The position numbers and the translations under genes were made by a program. Of a stretch of DNA of 64,000 nucleotides, positions 33,847-42,325 are shown one piece after another. Origin of the DNA: Kitasatospora azatica KCTC 9699 (GTDB lineage: Bacteria > Actinomycetota > Actinomycetes > Streptomycetales > Streptomycetaceae); NCBI RefSeq assembly GCF_000744785.1, contig NZ_JQMO01000003.1, positions 3,348,001 to 3,412,000 on the forward strand. The letters run 5' to 3'. How positions within the stretch are numbered: the first letter of the stretch is position 1; each line of letters starts with the position of its first letter. Under the pieces are notes generated by a model. It was not told the DNA's origin. It made no database searches and was given only the letters and a program-made list of their open reading frames with translations.

Positions 33847-36123
33847 GTGACTCCGCGCCTCGCTCTCGAACTGGATCCCCCGGTCCTGCAGCTCTCCGCG
33901 GCGCGGCCGTCCGCGCAGGAGTCCGCCCGACTGCTGGCCGGCCGGCACCACGACCCGCACGCCGTGCTCGGCGCCCACCCGGTCCGCGGCGGGGTCGCGC
34001 TGCGGGTGCTGCGCCCCGGCGCCGACTCGGTGGTGCTGGAGACCGAGGTCGGCCGGCTGGCCCTGGCCCCGGCCGCCGACGGCCTGTTCACCGGCCTGCT
34101 GCCGCCGAGTTGGCAGGCCGCCTACCGGCTGCGGGTGATCGACTCGAACGGCGAGCGGGTGGAGGAGGACGGTTACCGGTTCGCGCCCACCCTCGGCGAG
34201 TTCGACCTGCACCTGATCCGGGAGGGCCGCCACGAGCAGCTCTGGCAGGCGCTCGGGGCGCAGCCGCGCACCGTCGACGGGGTGGCCGGCACCGCGTTCG
34301 CGGTCTGGGCGCCGAACGCCGAGGGGGTGCGGCTGGTCGGCGACTTCAACTACTGGGACGGCACCGGGTCCCCGATGCGTTCGCTGGGCGCCAGCGGGGT
34401 CTGGGAGCTGTTCGTGCCCGGCATCGGCGAGGGCGCGACGTACAAGTTCGAGATCGCCACCCGGGACGGGCAGCTGGTGCAGAAGGCCGACCCGATGGCC
34501 CGCCGCACCGAGGCACCGCCGGCCACCGCCTCGGTGGTGGCCGACTCGCACTACGTCTGGGGCGACGCGCGCTGGCTGGCCCGTCGCGGCGAGACCCCCT
34601 CCCTGGCCTCCGCGATGTCCGTCTACGAGCTGCACCTGGAGTCCTGGCGGCCGGGCCTGACGTACCGTCAGCTCGCCTCGGTGCTGCCCGCCTACCTGCG
34701 GGAGCTGAACTTCACCCATGTGGAGTTCATGCCCATGATGGAGCACCCGTTCGGTGGTTCCTGGGGCTACCAGGTGTCCGGTTTCTACGCCCCGACCGCG
34801 CGGTTCGGTTCGCCGGACGACTTCAAGTACCTGATCGACGCGCTGCACCAGGCCGGGATCGGGGTGATCGTCGACTGGGTCCCGGCGCACTTCCCCAAGG
34901 ACGGCTTCGCGCTGGCCCGTTTCGACGGCGAGCCGCTGTACGAGCCGGCCGACCCGCGCCGCGCCGAGCACCCCGACTGGGGCACCCTCACCTTCGACTA
35001 CGGCCGTGCGGAGGTGCGCAACTTCCTGGTCGCCAACGCGGTGTACTGGTGCGAGGAGTTCCACATCGACGGGCTGCGGGTGGACGCGGTGGCCTCGATG
35101 CTCTACCTCGACTACTCGCGCGTGGACGGCCAGTGGCTGCCCAACGAGCACGGCGGGCGGGAGAACCTGGACGCGGTCCGGTTCCTGCAGGAGATGAACG
35201 CCACCGTCTACCGGCGCTGCCCGGGCGTGGTGACCATCGCCGAGGAGTCCACCGCCTGGGACGGTGTCACCCGCCCCACCGACAGCGGGGGGCTGGGCTT
35301 CGGCCTGAAGTGGAACATGGGCTGGATGCACGACTCGCTGCGGTACTTCAGCCGGGACCCGATCCACCGCCAGTACCACCACAACGAGTTGACCTTCTCG
35401 ATGGTCTACGCCTACTCCGAGCACTACGTGCTGCCGATCTCGCACGACGAGGTGGTGCACGGCAAGGGCGCGCTGGTCTCCAAGATGCCCGGCGACTGGT
35501 GGCAGCGGCGGGCCAACCACCGCGCCTACCTCGGCTTCATGTGGGCCCACCCCGGCAAGCAACTGCTGTTCATGGGCCAGGAGTTCGCCCAGGGCGCCGA
35601 ATGGGACCACGAGCAGGGCCCGCAGTGGTGGCTGCTGGACGACGACTGGCCGTCCGCCGCCGACCACCGCGGTGTGCAGCGCCTGGTGACCGAGCTGAAC
35701 CGGATCTACCAGGACTACCCGGCGCTCTGGCAGCAGGACAGCGACCCGGCCGGCTTCCAGTGGCTGGACGCCGACGCCGGCGCGGACAACGTCTACTCCT
35801 TCGTCCGCCGCGACGCCGCCGGCCGGACCCTGGTGGCCGTCAGCAACCTGTCGCCGACGGTCCGCGCGCAGTACCGGATCGGGCTGCCGGCCGGCGGCCG
35901 CTGGTACCCGGTGCTGGACACCGACGACCCGCGTTTCGGCGGCAGCGGCGCCGGCTCCACCGAGCCCCTGACGGCCGACGAACTGCCCTGGCAGGGCCAG
36001 CCGTTCAGCGCCGAGCTGACCCTGCCGCCGCTGGCCACCGTGTGGCTCTGCCCGCAGGGCCCCGAGCTGCCGCTGGCCCCCGCCCGCCCCGACTCACCGC
36101 TGAGGACCGACGATGACGCCTGA
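33847..36123 (+). CDS. glgB: 1,4-alpha-glucan branching enzyme
   Basis: This 758-residue GH13 enzyme creates alpha-1,6 branches in the glucan made by GlgE. An extended N-terminal domain and CBM48 precede the barrel. Region I is DWVPAHF, the nucleophile is D413 in LRVDAVASM, the acid/base is E466 in IAEEST, and SHDEVVHGKG marks region IV. Start is GTG without a strong ribosome site; an unused Arg/Ser-rich upstream stretch separates it from the maltokinase gene by 66 bp. Its 3' end overlaps the next gene by 11 bp. Confidence 0.95.
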   Translation: MTPRLALELDPPVLQLSAARPSAQESARLLAGRHHDPHAVLGAHPVRGGVALRVLRPGADSVVLETEVGRLALAPAADGLFTGLLPPSWQAAYRLRVIDSNGERVEEDGYRFAPTLGEFDLHLIREGRHEQLWQALGAQPRTVDGVAGTAFAVWAPNAEGVRLVGDFNYWDGTGSPMRSLGASGVWELFVPGIGEGATYKFEIATRDGQLVQKADPMARRTEAPPATASVVADSHYVWGDARWLARRGETPSLASAMSVYELHLESWRPGLTYRQLASVLPAYLRELNFTHVEFMPMMEHPFGGSWGYQVSGFYAPTARFGSPDDFKYLIDALHQAGIGVIVDWVPAHFPKDGFALARFDGEPLYEPADPRRAEHPDWGTLTFDYGRAEVRNFLVANAVYWCEEFHIDGLRVDAVASMLYLDYSRVDGQWLPNEHGGRENLDAVRFLQEMNATVYRRCPGVVTIAEESTAWDGVTRPTDSGGLGFGLKWNMGWMHDSLRYFSRDPIHRQYHHNELTFSMVYAYSEHYVLPISHDEVVHGKGALVSKMPGDWWQRRANHRAYLGFMWAHPGKQLLFMGQEFAQGAEWDHEQGPQWWLLDDDWPSAADHRGVQRLVTELNRIYQDYPALWQQDSDPAGFQWLDADAGADNVYSFVRRDAAGRTLVAVSNLSPTVRAQYRIGLPAGGRWYPVLDTDDPRFGGSGAGSTEPLTADELPWQGQPFSAELTLPPLATVWLCPQGPELPLAPARPDSPLRTDDDA

Positions 36124-37483
36124 GCTCGCCGCCCGCCTGGTGAAGGCCTACGACATCCGGGGCCTGTCCCCGCAGGAACTGGACGAACCGGCCGCGCACC
36201 GGATCGGCACCGCCTTCGCCCGACTGACCGGTGCCCGTGAGATCGCGGTGGCCCGCGACATGCGCGACACCTCACCCGGCCTCGCGGCGGCCTTCACCGA
36301 AGGGGTGCGCGAGCAGGGCGTCGCCGTGGTGGACGCCGGCCTCGGCTCCACCGACTACCTGTACTTCGTCTCCGGCCGCCTCGGGGTGCCCGGCGCGATG
36401 TTCACCGCGAGCCACAACCCGGCGGCCTACAACGGCATCAAGCTCTGCCGGGCCGGCGCCGTACCGGTCGGCGAGGGCAGCGGCCTGGAGCTGATCCGGG
36501 CCGCGCTGACCGAGCCCGCGCCGCCCCGGGGCGGGCTGTACGGCGCCCGGCGCGAGGTCGCGCTGCTCGACGAGTACGCCGCCCACCTGCACGGCCTGGT
36601 CGACCTGTCCGCGCTGCGGCCGCTGAGGATCGTGGTGGACGCGGGCAACGGGATGGCCGGCCTGACCGTCCCGCTGGTCCTGAACCAGCCCCAACTGACC
36701 ATTGTGCCGATGTACTTCGAGCTGGACGGGACCTTCCCCAACCATGAGGCCGACCCGCTGAAACCGGCCAATGTGGCCGCGCTCAAGGAGCGGGTCCGGG
36801 CCGAGGGCGCCGATCTGGGCCTGGCCTTCGACGGCGACGCCGACCGCTGCTTCGCGGTGGACGAGCGCGGCGAGGCGGTACCGGCCTCCTCGGTGATCGC
36901 ACTGGTGGCCGCCCGGCTGCTGGCCGACGAGCCGGGCGCGGCGGTGGTGCACAACCTGATCACCTCACTCGGCGCGGTCGAGGTGATCGAGGAGTCCGGC
37001 GGCAAGCCGGTCCGCTCCCGGGTCGGCCACTCCTTCGTCAAGGCGCTGATGGCCGAGCACCAGGCGGTCTTCGGCGGCGAGCACTCCGGGCACTACTACT
37101 TCCGGGACTTCTGGTTCGCCGACACCGGGATGCTCGCGGCGCTGCACATCATCGCCGAACTCGCGGCCTCCGATGGCCCGCTGTCGCGCCTGGTGGCCGG
37201 CTACCGGCGCTACCAGAGCTCCGGCGAGGTGAATGTCACGGTGGCCGATCCGAGCGCCGCAGTGGCCGCCGTGGAGCGTTCGCTGGGCGACGGCGGCGCC
37301 CGGGTGGACCACCTGGACGGGCTGACCGCGAGCTTCCCGGACGGGTCCTGGTTCAACCTGCGGGCCTCCAACACCGAGCCGGTGCTGCGGGTCAACGCCG
37401 AGGCGGGCGACGCCGCGACGCTGGCCGCGCTGCGGGACCAGGTGCTGGCGGTGCTGCGGGCCGCGGAGCCGGCGGCGGGCTGA
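36113..37483 (+). CDS. manB: Phosphomannomutase/phosphoglucomutase
   Basis: This 456-residue alpha-D-phosphohexomutase has the active-site phosphoserine loop TASHNPAAYNG near residue 100, the metal loop DGDADRC near 240, the sugar-binding loop GGEHSGHYYF near 322, and the phosphate-binding RASNTEP near the C-terminus. It interconverts hexose-6- and hexose-1-phosphates. As the last gene of the glgE operon, with an 11-bp overlap with glgB, it may supply glucose-1-phosphate for GlgM, although a mannose role is equally possible. A hairpin follows 14 bp after the stop. Confidence 0.9.
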   Translation: MTPELAARLVKAYDIRGLSPQELDEPAAHRIGTAFARLTGAREIAVARDMRDTSPGLAAAFTEGVREQGVAVVDAGLGSTDYLYFVSGRLGVPGAMFTASHNPAAYNGIKLCRAGAVPVGEGSGLELIRAALTEPAPPRGGLYGARREVALLDEYAAHLHGLVDLSALRPLRIVVDAGNGMAGLTVPLVLNQPQLTIVPMYFELDGTFPNHEADPLKPANVAALKERVRAEGADLGLAFDGDADRCFAVDERGEAVPASSVIALVAARLLADEPGAAVVHNLITSLGAVEVIEESGGKPVRSRVGHSFVKALMAEHQAVFGGEHSGHYYFRDFWFADTGMLAALHIIAELAASDGPLSRLVAGYRRYQSSGEVNVTVADPSAAVAAVERSLGDGGARVDHLDGLTASFPDGSWFNLRASNTEPVLRVNAEAGDAATLAALRDQVLAVLRAAEPAAG

Positions 37484-37497
37484 CCGGTGCCCCGGCC

Positions 37498-37519
37498 GCG
37501 GACGGCCCCCGCCGTCCGC
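37498..37519. terminator. Terminator between convergent operons
   Basis: A perfect 9-bp stem (37498-37506 with 37511-37519) with a CCCC loop lies between the phosphohexomutase gene (plus) and the XRE-TPR regulator gene (minus). A second smaller GC hairpin follows directly. Confidence 0.65.
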
Positions 37520-37540
37520 GACCCGGGCCGCCGGGTCAGC

Positions 37541-38887
37541 TCAGCTCAGCGGGACCGTCATCCTGGCCGGAGCCTGGAGCGGCGGCAGGCCGGCTCCGGT
37601 CAGCGCCCGCTGGTACAGCGCCATCGCCTCGGCCACATGGCCGTTCGCCTGCCAGACGTCCCCGGCCTGGCGCCACACCTGGGCCGTGTTGCGGTTCGAC
37701 GGGCTCTGCAGCAGCTCGCGCTCCACCGCGCGCAGCGTCTCGGCGGCGGCCTGCTCCTCGCCCTTCTCGAACTGCGCCTGGGCCAGCAGCACCCGGGCGA
37801 AGGCGGAATCCGTACGGGCCTCGCCGCGCAGCAGGCCCAGCGCCCGACTGGCCCGGTTGATGGCGGAGTCCGGAGTGCCCTGGCGCAGGGCCAGCCGGGT
37901 GAAGCCGATCTCCACCTTCGCCTGCTCGACCGCGGTGCCGCCCTCCAGGACCGACTCCTGGGCGTCGCCGAGCAGCGACTCCACCCGGTCCAGGTCACTG
38001 CTGTCGGAGTCCAACAGGTAGACGGCGCAGTTGAGTTTGAGGATGCCCAGGTGCCGGGCGTTGTCCGTCTCGGCCATCAGCACCAGGGCCCGCTCGGTCA
38101 GTGCCAGCGCCTCGGCGAGCTGCCCGCGCGAGTTCGCCACCTGGGCGGCGTTCCAGTAGACCGAGCCGCGGGCCACCCGGGAGCCGGCCTGCTCGGCCAG
38201 CTGGGTCAGCCGGTTGACCAGCAACTGCGCCTGGGTCAGATCGCCGCGGTGGTAGTAGCAGCTGATCAGGGTCGAGCCCAGCTGGATGTGGTCGTCGGTG
38301 AAGTCCAGGCCGAGCCGGTCGAGCCTCTTCATGGCCCGCTCGCCGACCTCGACGCTCATCATCTGGTCGCCGGCGTCCCGGTAGGCGCGGCACAGGGCGA
38401 CGGCCAGCTGGGCCCACTCGGCCGAGCCCGGCACGGTGGCCGGGTCCTCGTACAGCGTGGTGAACAGCTGGATGGCCGCCTCCAGCCGCCCGAGCTTCTC
38501 GAAGGCCAGCGCCTGGCCGAGCTTGGCCCGGTGGATCATCGCCTCGCCGAGCAGCGGGGCGTTGGCCAGCGCCTCGCTGAACGACTGCAGGGCCTCGCCG
38601 TTGGACCCGTTGCGCAGCGCCATGTCCCCGAAGGCGACCTTGAGTTCGAGCTCCTTGACCCGGGCGTCGTCACGACCGGTCTTCAGATAGTCGACCGTGC
38701 ACCCGACCCGTTCGGCGAGCGCCTTCAACACGGTCTCCGACGGGGCTCGCTTGCCGGTCTCGATCAGCGACACGTAGCTCACCGAGATATCCGCGGATGC
38801 GAGGTCCTGCTGGTTCAGACCGCGCTTCTGACGCAGCTCGCGGAGCCGCTGCCCGATGCCATTCGTCCCGCTCTGTGATTGGTCCAT
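37541..38887 (-). CDS. XRE-family regulator with C-terminal TPR repeats
   Basis: This 448-residue protein has an N-terminal XRE helix-turn-helix (residues 12-66: LRELRQKRGLNQQDLA, SVSYVSLIETGKRAP) and then about 370 residues of helical TPR-like repeats. This is the architecture of peptide-sensing regulators of the Rap/Rgg/NprR/PlcR type, though other TPR regulators share it. The ATG at 38887 has GGAGAA a few bases upstream; a longer start at 38953 is less likely. It is divergent from a 60-residue exported peptide gene, with two identical-architecture dyads in between. It may control that promoter and glgM. Confidence 0.85.
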   Translation of the reverse strand: MDQSQSGTNGIGQRLRELRQKRGLNQQDLASADISVSYVSLIETGKRAPSETVLKALAERVGCTVDYLKTGRDDARVKELELKVAFGDMALRNGSNGEALQSFSEALANAPLLGEAMIHRAKLGQALAFEKLGRLEAAIQLFTTLYEDPATVPGSAEWAQLAVALCRAYRDAGDQMMSVEVGERAMKRLDRLGLDFTDDHIQLGSTLISCYYHRGDLTQAQLLVNRLTQLAEQAGSRVARGSVYWNAAQVANSRGQLAEALALTERALVLMAETDNARHLGILKLNCAVYLLDSDSSDLDRVESLLGDAQESVLEGGTAVEQAKVEIGFTRLALRQGTPDSAINRASRALGLLRGEARTDSAFARVLLAQAQFEKGEEQAAAETLRAVERELLQSPSNRNTAQVWRQAGDVWQANGHVAEAMALYQRALTGAGLPPLQAPARMTVPLS

Positions 38888-39170
38888 GGTTCTCCGGTCA
38901 ACGGGGAGGACGGCTGATCGAGCCGTACCTCGGGGGTGCCCATTTGACTCCACTGTTTACACCACCTGCTGGCAGTCGCCAAGGCTACTGGTCGGCATAC
39001 GCGGCGCGCAGCCGACGACAACGCTTTCTCCATACCGTCCTCTTCCCCGAGATCGCATGGTCACTCTCCGTGCCATGAGGTTACTTGTAAAAGATGATCA
39101 TTGACAGCCGGGGTCAACTCGGATTGACTCTGGTTGTCAACAAATCTGACTAGCGAAAGGCACCACTGCC
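38888..39170. promoter_or_regulatory. Divergent promoter with twin 17-bp operators
   Basis: Between the XRE-TPR regulator and the peptide gene lie two dyads of the same form, TTGAC-N7-GTCAA, at 39101-39117 and 39124-39140, starting 23 bp apart. A lone TTGAC half-site is at 38944-38948. The region is AT-rich by local standards. The dyads end 30 bp before the peptide start codon and overlap possible -35 hexamers (TTGACA 39101, TTGACT 39124), so binding would probably block or position RNA polymerase. Confidence 0.65.
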
Positions 39171-39353
39171 ATGCGCAAGATCCTCTCGCTCGCTGCTGCG
39201 GCTCTCGTCCTGACTCTCTCGGGTGTGCTGCTCAGCATCGACAGCGCCGCCGACTCGGGTGCTGGATCCACCACCCCGATCACCAGCTCGGCGACCCAGC
39301 CTCCGGCCACCGCCAGCCCGATGGGCACCAGCTCGGCCGGCTCCTGCTGCTGA
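39171..39353 (+). CDS. Small exported peptide precursor
   Basis: This 60-residue protein starts at ATG with a GAAAGG site about 10 nt upstream. It has a clear signal peptide (MRKILSLAAAALVLTLSG...) with cleavage likely around residues 22-28. The rest is a short Ser/Thr/Ala/Pro-rich mature segment ending in Cys-Cys. No other domain is present. Its position, divergent from an XRE-TPR regulator, suggests a signalling peptide or a regulated secreted product. It lies 32 bp upstream of glgM and is probably co-transcribed with it. The terminal Cys-Cys pair is unusual. Confidence 0.65.
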   Translation: MRKILSLAAAALVLTLSGVLLSIDSAADSGAGSTTPITSSATQPPATASPMGTSSAGSCC

Positions 39354-39385
39354 CCTCCGCCCATCTCGCCAGAAGGGACCCACTC

Positions 39386-40570
39386 ATGCGGATCGACCTC
39401 CTGACCAGGGAATACCCTCCGGAGGTGTACGGCGGCGCCGGCGTCCACGCGGCCGAGCTCACTCGTGCGCTGCGGCACCTGGCCGACGTCGAGGTCCGCT
39501 GCCTGGGAGCACCGCGCTCGGAGCGCGACACCACCGCCTACCCGGTGCCCGAGGATCTGGCCGCAGTCAATCCGGCTTTACAGTTCCTCGGCGCCGATCT
39601 GCGGATCGCCTCCGACTGCGCCGGGGCCGATCTGGTGCACAGTCACACCTGGTACGCCAACGCCGCCGGCCACCTGGCGAAACTGCTGCACGGGGTCCCG
39701 CACGTGATGACCATGCACAGCCTGGAGCCGCTGCGGCCCTGGAAGGCCGAGCAACTCGGCGGCGGCTACGCACTCTCCAGCTGGCTGGAGCGCTCCGCGG
39801 CCGAGGCGGCCGACGCGCTGATCGCGGTCTCCGCGGCGATGCGCGAGGACATCCTGCGCGCCTACCCGGCGGTGGACCCGGACCGGGTGCAGGTGATCCA
39901 CAACGGGATTGACACCGATATTTACCAGGCCGACCCGCGCACCGACGCGCTGGACCGCTTCGGCATCGACCCGGAGCGCCCGATCCTGCTCTTCGTCGGC
40001 CGGGTGACCAGGCAGAAGGGTCTGCCGCACCTGCTGCGGGCGGCCTTCGAACTGCGCCCCGAGGCCCAACTGGTGCTCTGCTGCGGCCAGCCGGACACCC
40101 CGGAGATCGCCGCCGAGGTGGCCGACCTGGTGGCGGAACTGAGCCGTTCGCGCAGCGGCGTGTTCCGGATCGACGGCATGCTCGACAGTCGCTCGGTACG
40201 CCAACTGCTCACCCACGCCTCGGTCTTCGTCTGCCCCTCGCTGTACGAGCCGATGGGCATCGTCAACCTGGAGGCGATGGCCTGCGGGACGGCGGTGGTG
40301 GCCACGGCGGTCGGCGGGATCCCCGAGGTGGTCGAGGACGGCGGCACCGGCCTGCTGGTGCCCTACCAGGCCCGGCCCGACGGCACCGGCGAGCCCGCCG
40401 ACCCCGACCGGCTGGCCGCGGACCTGGCCGCCGCGCTCAACCGGCTGCTCGACGACCCCGACCTGGCCGAGCTGCTCGGTGCCGCCGGCCGTCGCCGCGC
40501 GGTCGAGCGGTTCTCCTGGACCGGGGTGGCCGAGCGCACCCTGCGGGTCTACGAGAAGCTGGTCGGCTGA
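39386..40570 (+). CDS. glgM: GlgM-type glycosyltransferase (maltose-1-phosphate synthase / GlgA-like)
   Basis: This 394-residue GT4-family enzyme matches the actinobacterial GlgA/GlgM group: MRIDLLTREYPPEVYGGAGVH at the N-terminus, HSHTWYANAAGHLAKLLHGVPHV, and the nucleotide-sugar motif SLYEPMGIVNLEAMACG near residue 285. In Mycobacterium this enzyme joins ADP-glucose and glucose-1-phosphate to make maltose-1-phosphate, the GlgE substrate. The ATG at 39386 follows AGAAGGGA. The longer frame upstream would cross the peptide gene. Its 3' end overlaps the convergent antiporter gene by 22 bp. Confidence 0.9.
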   Translation: MRIDLLTREYPPEVYGGAGVHAAELTRALRHLADVEVRCLGAPRSERDTTAYPVPEDLAAVNPALQFLGADLRIASDCAGADLVHSHTWYANAAGHLAKLLHGVPHVMTMHSLEPLRPWKAEQLGGGYALSSWLERSAAEAADALIAVSAAMREDILRAYPAVDPDRVQVIHNGIDTDIYQADPRTDALDRFGIDPERPILLFVGRVTRQKGLPHLLRAAFELRPEAQLVLCCGQPDTPEIAAEVADLVAELSRSRSGVFRIDGMLDSRSVRQLLTHASVFVCPSLYEPMGIVNLEAMACGTAVVATAVGGIPEVVEDGGTGLLVPYQARPDGTGEPADPDRLAADLAAALNRLLDDPDLAELLGAAGRRRAVERFSWTGVAERTLRVYEKLVG

Positions 40571-41916
40571 GCGGCCGTGGCCGCCTCGTCGGTGCGCGAA
40601 GTTCTCGCGGTTCCATCGGCCTCGCGCCCGGCCGGTACCGGGCGCGGCGCCAGCAGGCTCAGCGCCGGGCCGGCCGCGGCGGTCGCCAGCAGCGCCACCA
40701 CCAGCAGTGCCTCGAAGAGCCGGTGCCCGATCAACCCGGCCTGGTAGCCGGTGCTCAGCACCACGATCTCGGTCAGGCCCCGGGTGTTCATCAGCACCCC
40801 GAGCCGCAGCGCGTCCCGGGCCGGGTAGCCGAACCGGGTGCCGACCAGCGCGCAGGCGACCAGCTTCGACACCGTCGCCACCACCAGCAGCAGGCCCACC
40901 AGCAGCAGGAAGTGACCATCCGTCAGATCGGCGCCCAGGTCCACCTGCTGGCCGGCGCCGAGGAAGAAGCAGGGCAGCAGCACGGCGGCCAGCTGGCTGA
41001 TCGCCGGATGCGTCGCGGTCGAACCCGGCCGGCCGTGCGAACTCCCGGCCGCACTGTCCAGCACCCTGCTCCCCGCGTCCTGGCCGGCGGTCGGCGTGCG
41101 GTGGCCGGGCCAGGCCAGGCCGAGCATCAGTCCGCCGAACAGCGGGTGCAGCCCGAGCCCGGAGGAGACGGCCGCCGCCAGGCAGATCGCCCCGGTGGTG
41201 GTCACCGCGCCCGCCACCCGGGTGGAGCTGCCCGGCCGCCGGGCCCGCCGCCGCGCCACCAGCCCGGCCGCGCCCGCGCCCAGCAGCGCGGCCACCAGCT
41301 GCACCCAGCCCATCCGGCCGGCCAGCCAGAGCGCCAGCCCCAGCAGGCACCAGCAGACGCCGTCGCCGATCGAGGCGGCCAGCAGGCTGAGCCGGCCCAC
41401 CGTGGTCCGCTCCAGCCCGCGGTCCTGCAGGATCCGGGCCAGTACCGGCACCGCCGTCACGCCGAGCGCGCAGGCCAGGAAGAGTGCGAAGGGGCCGGTC
41501 CCGATCCCGGTCCCGGACAGCTGCCGGGCGTGCAGTGCGGGGGCGAGCGCCACGCCGGCGGCGCCGGGGGCCAGCAGGGAGACGGCGGCCAGTACCAGCG
41601 GCGCCCGGCCGAGCGGTCGGGCACCGGCCCGGTCGGCCGGGGTGACCAGGTGCCGACCGATCTCGAAGGCGTAGAGCGCCACCGCGAGTTGGGCCAGTCC
41701 GTTGAGTACGGTCTGTACGTCGTGGCCGAACAGTCGGCTGTGCACACCGGGCAGCAGTCGGCCGAGCAGGGTGGGGCCGAGCGCCACGCCGACCGCGATC
41801 TCGGCGAGCACGGCGGGCTGCCCGAACCGGGTGGCCAGCTTTCCGGCGGCCCGGCTGAGGCCGAGCAGCAGGGCCAGCCCGGCGAGCAGCAGGGTGGTGG
41901 TGTCGAGAGATCTCAC
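40549..41916 (-). CDS. Cation/proton antiporter, CPA2 family
   Basis: This protein of about 455 residues has some twelve membrane helices with the KefB/CPA2 pattern: LAEIAVGVALGPTLLG in helix 2, LAQLAVALYAFEIGRHL, and GVLMNTRGLTEIVVL late in the protein. It exchanges Na+ or K+ for H+ across the membrane. The GTG at 41916 is preferred because the hydrophobic region starts at once. The longer frame to 42012 adds a charged, non-conserved leader. It converges on glgM with overlapping 3' ends, so antisense effects are possible. Confidence 0.82.
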   Translation of the reverse strand: MRSLDTTTLLLAGLALLLGLSRAAGKLATRFGQPAVLAEIAVGVALGPTLLGRLLPGVHSRLFGHDVQTVLNGLAQLAVALYAFEIGRHLVTPADRAGARPLGRAPLVLAAVSLLAPGAAGVALAPALHARQLSGTGIGTGPFALFLACALGVTAVPVLARILQDRGLERTTVGRLSLLAASIGDGVCWCLLGLALWLAGRMGWVQLVAALLGAGAAGLVARRRARRPGSSTRVAGAVTTTGAICLAAAVSSGLGLHPLFGGLMLGLAWPGHRTPTAGQDAGSRVLDSAAGSSHGRPGSTATHPAISQLAAVLLPCFFLGAGQQVDLGADLTDGHFLLLVGLLLVVATVSKLVACALVGTRFGYPARDALRLGVLMNTRGLTEIVVLSTGYQAGLIGHRLFEALLVVALLATAAAGPALSLLAPRPVPAGREADGTARTSRTDEAATAAQPTSFS

Positions 41917-42012
41917 CGCTTCCGGCCCCGCTTCCGGCCACCGAGCGTGGTCGGCGCCCGGTCGGCGACCGGGTGAACGGGCAAGCTGGGCGCCATGCTG
42001 AACCTCCCGCAC

Positions 42013-42325
42013 TCCGGGTGGCTATCGGCGTGCTGCGATCGACTGATTGTTACTGTTGAATTGACTGAAAGAAATATATCCAGTCACAGTCAATCGTCCC
42101 CGGTCCTTCCCGCTGCCGGGCCGCACTGTCCGATGTACCCGTCCCGTCGCAAGCTGTCGATTTGCCCGTGACTCTTCGTGCTCCCCGCTCCTGCGTCCCA
42201 GGTTGTCCGCAAGTTGCCACCGCCCGAGTTCACCCGATGTCCGATCGCTGGACGGCTCCCGGGCGGCCCGGCGCCCGGGTGCGAGGATGGCGACAGTACC
42301 GTCGCGGTGATCAAGGAGCCTTGCC
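42013..42325. promoter_or_regulatory. Divergent region between antiporter and proC, with inverted repeat
   Basis: This gene-free region holds an AT-rich core with an 8-bp perfect inverted repeat, ATTGACTG at 42060-42067 and CAGTCAAT at 42087-42094. An extra CAGTCA lies at 42081-42086 between the arms. The arms flank an AAAGAAATATAT stretch that could be an antiporter promoter. I see no small gene here. Confidence 0.45.

Noticed and set aside
32289..36116. A 1,275-codon open frame on the plus strand across maltokinase and glgB
   Set aside because: It is in a different frame from both enzymes and yields Arg/Ala/Gly/Pro-rich sequence without motifs. The enzymes in the other frames are complete.
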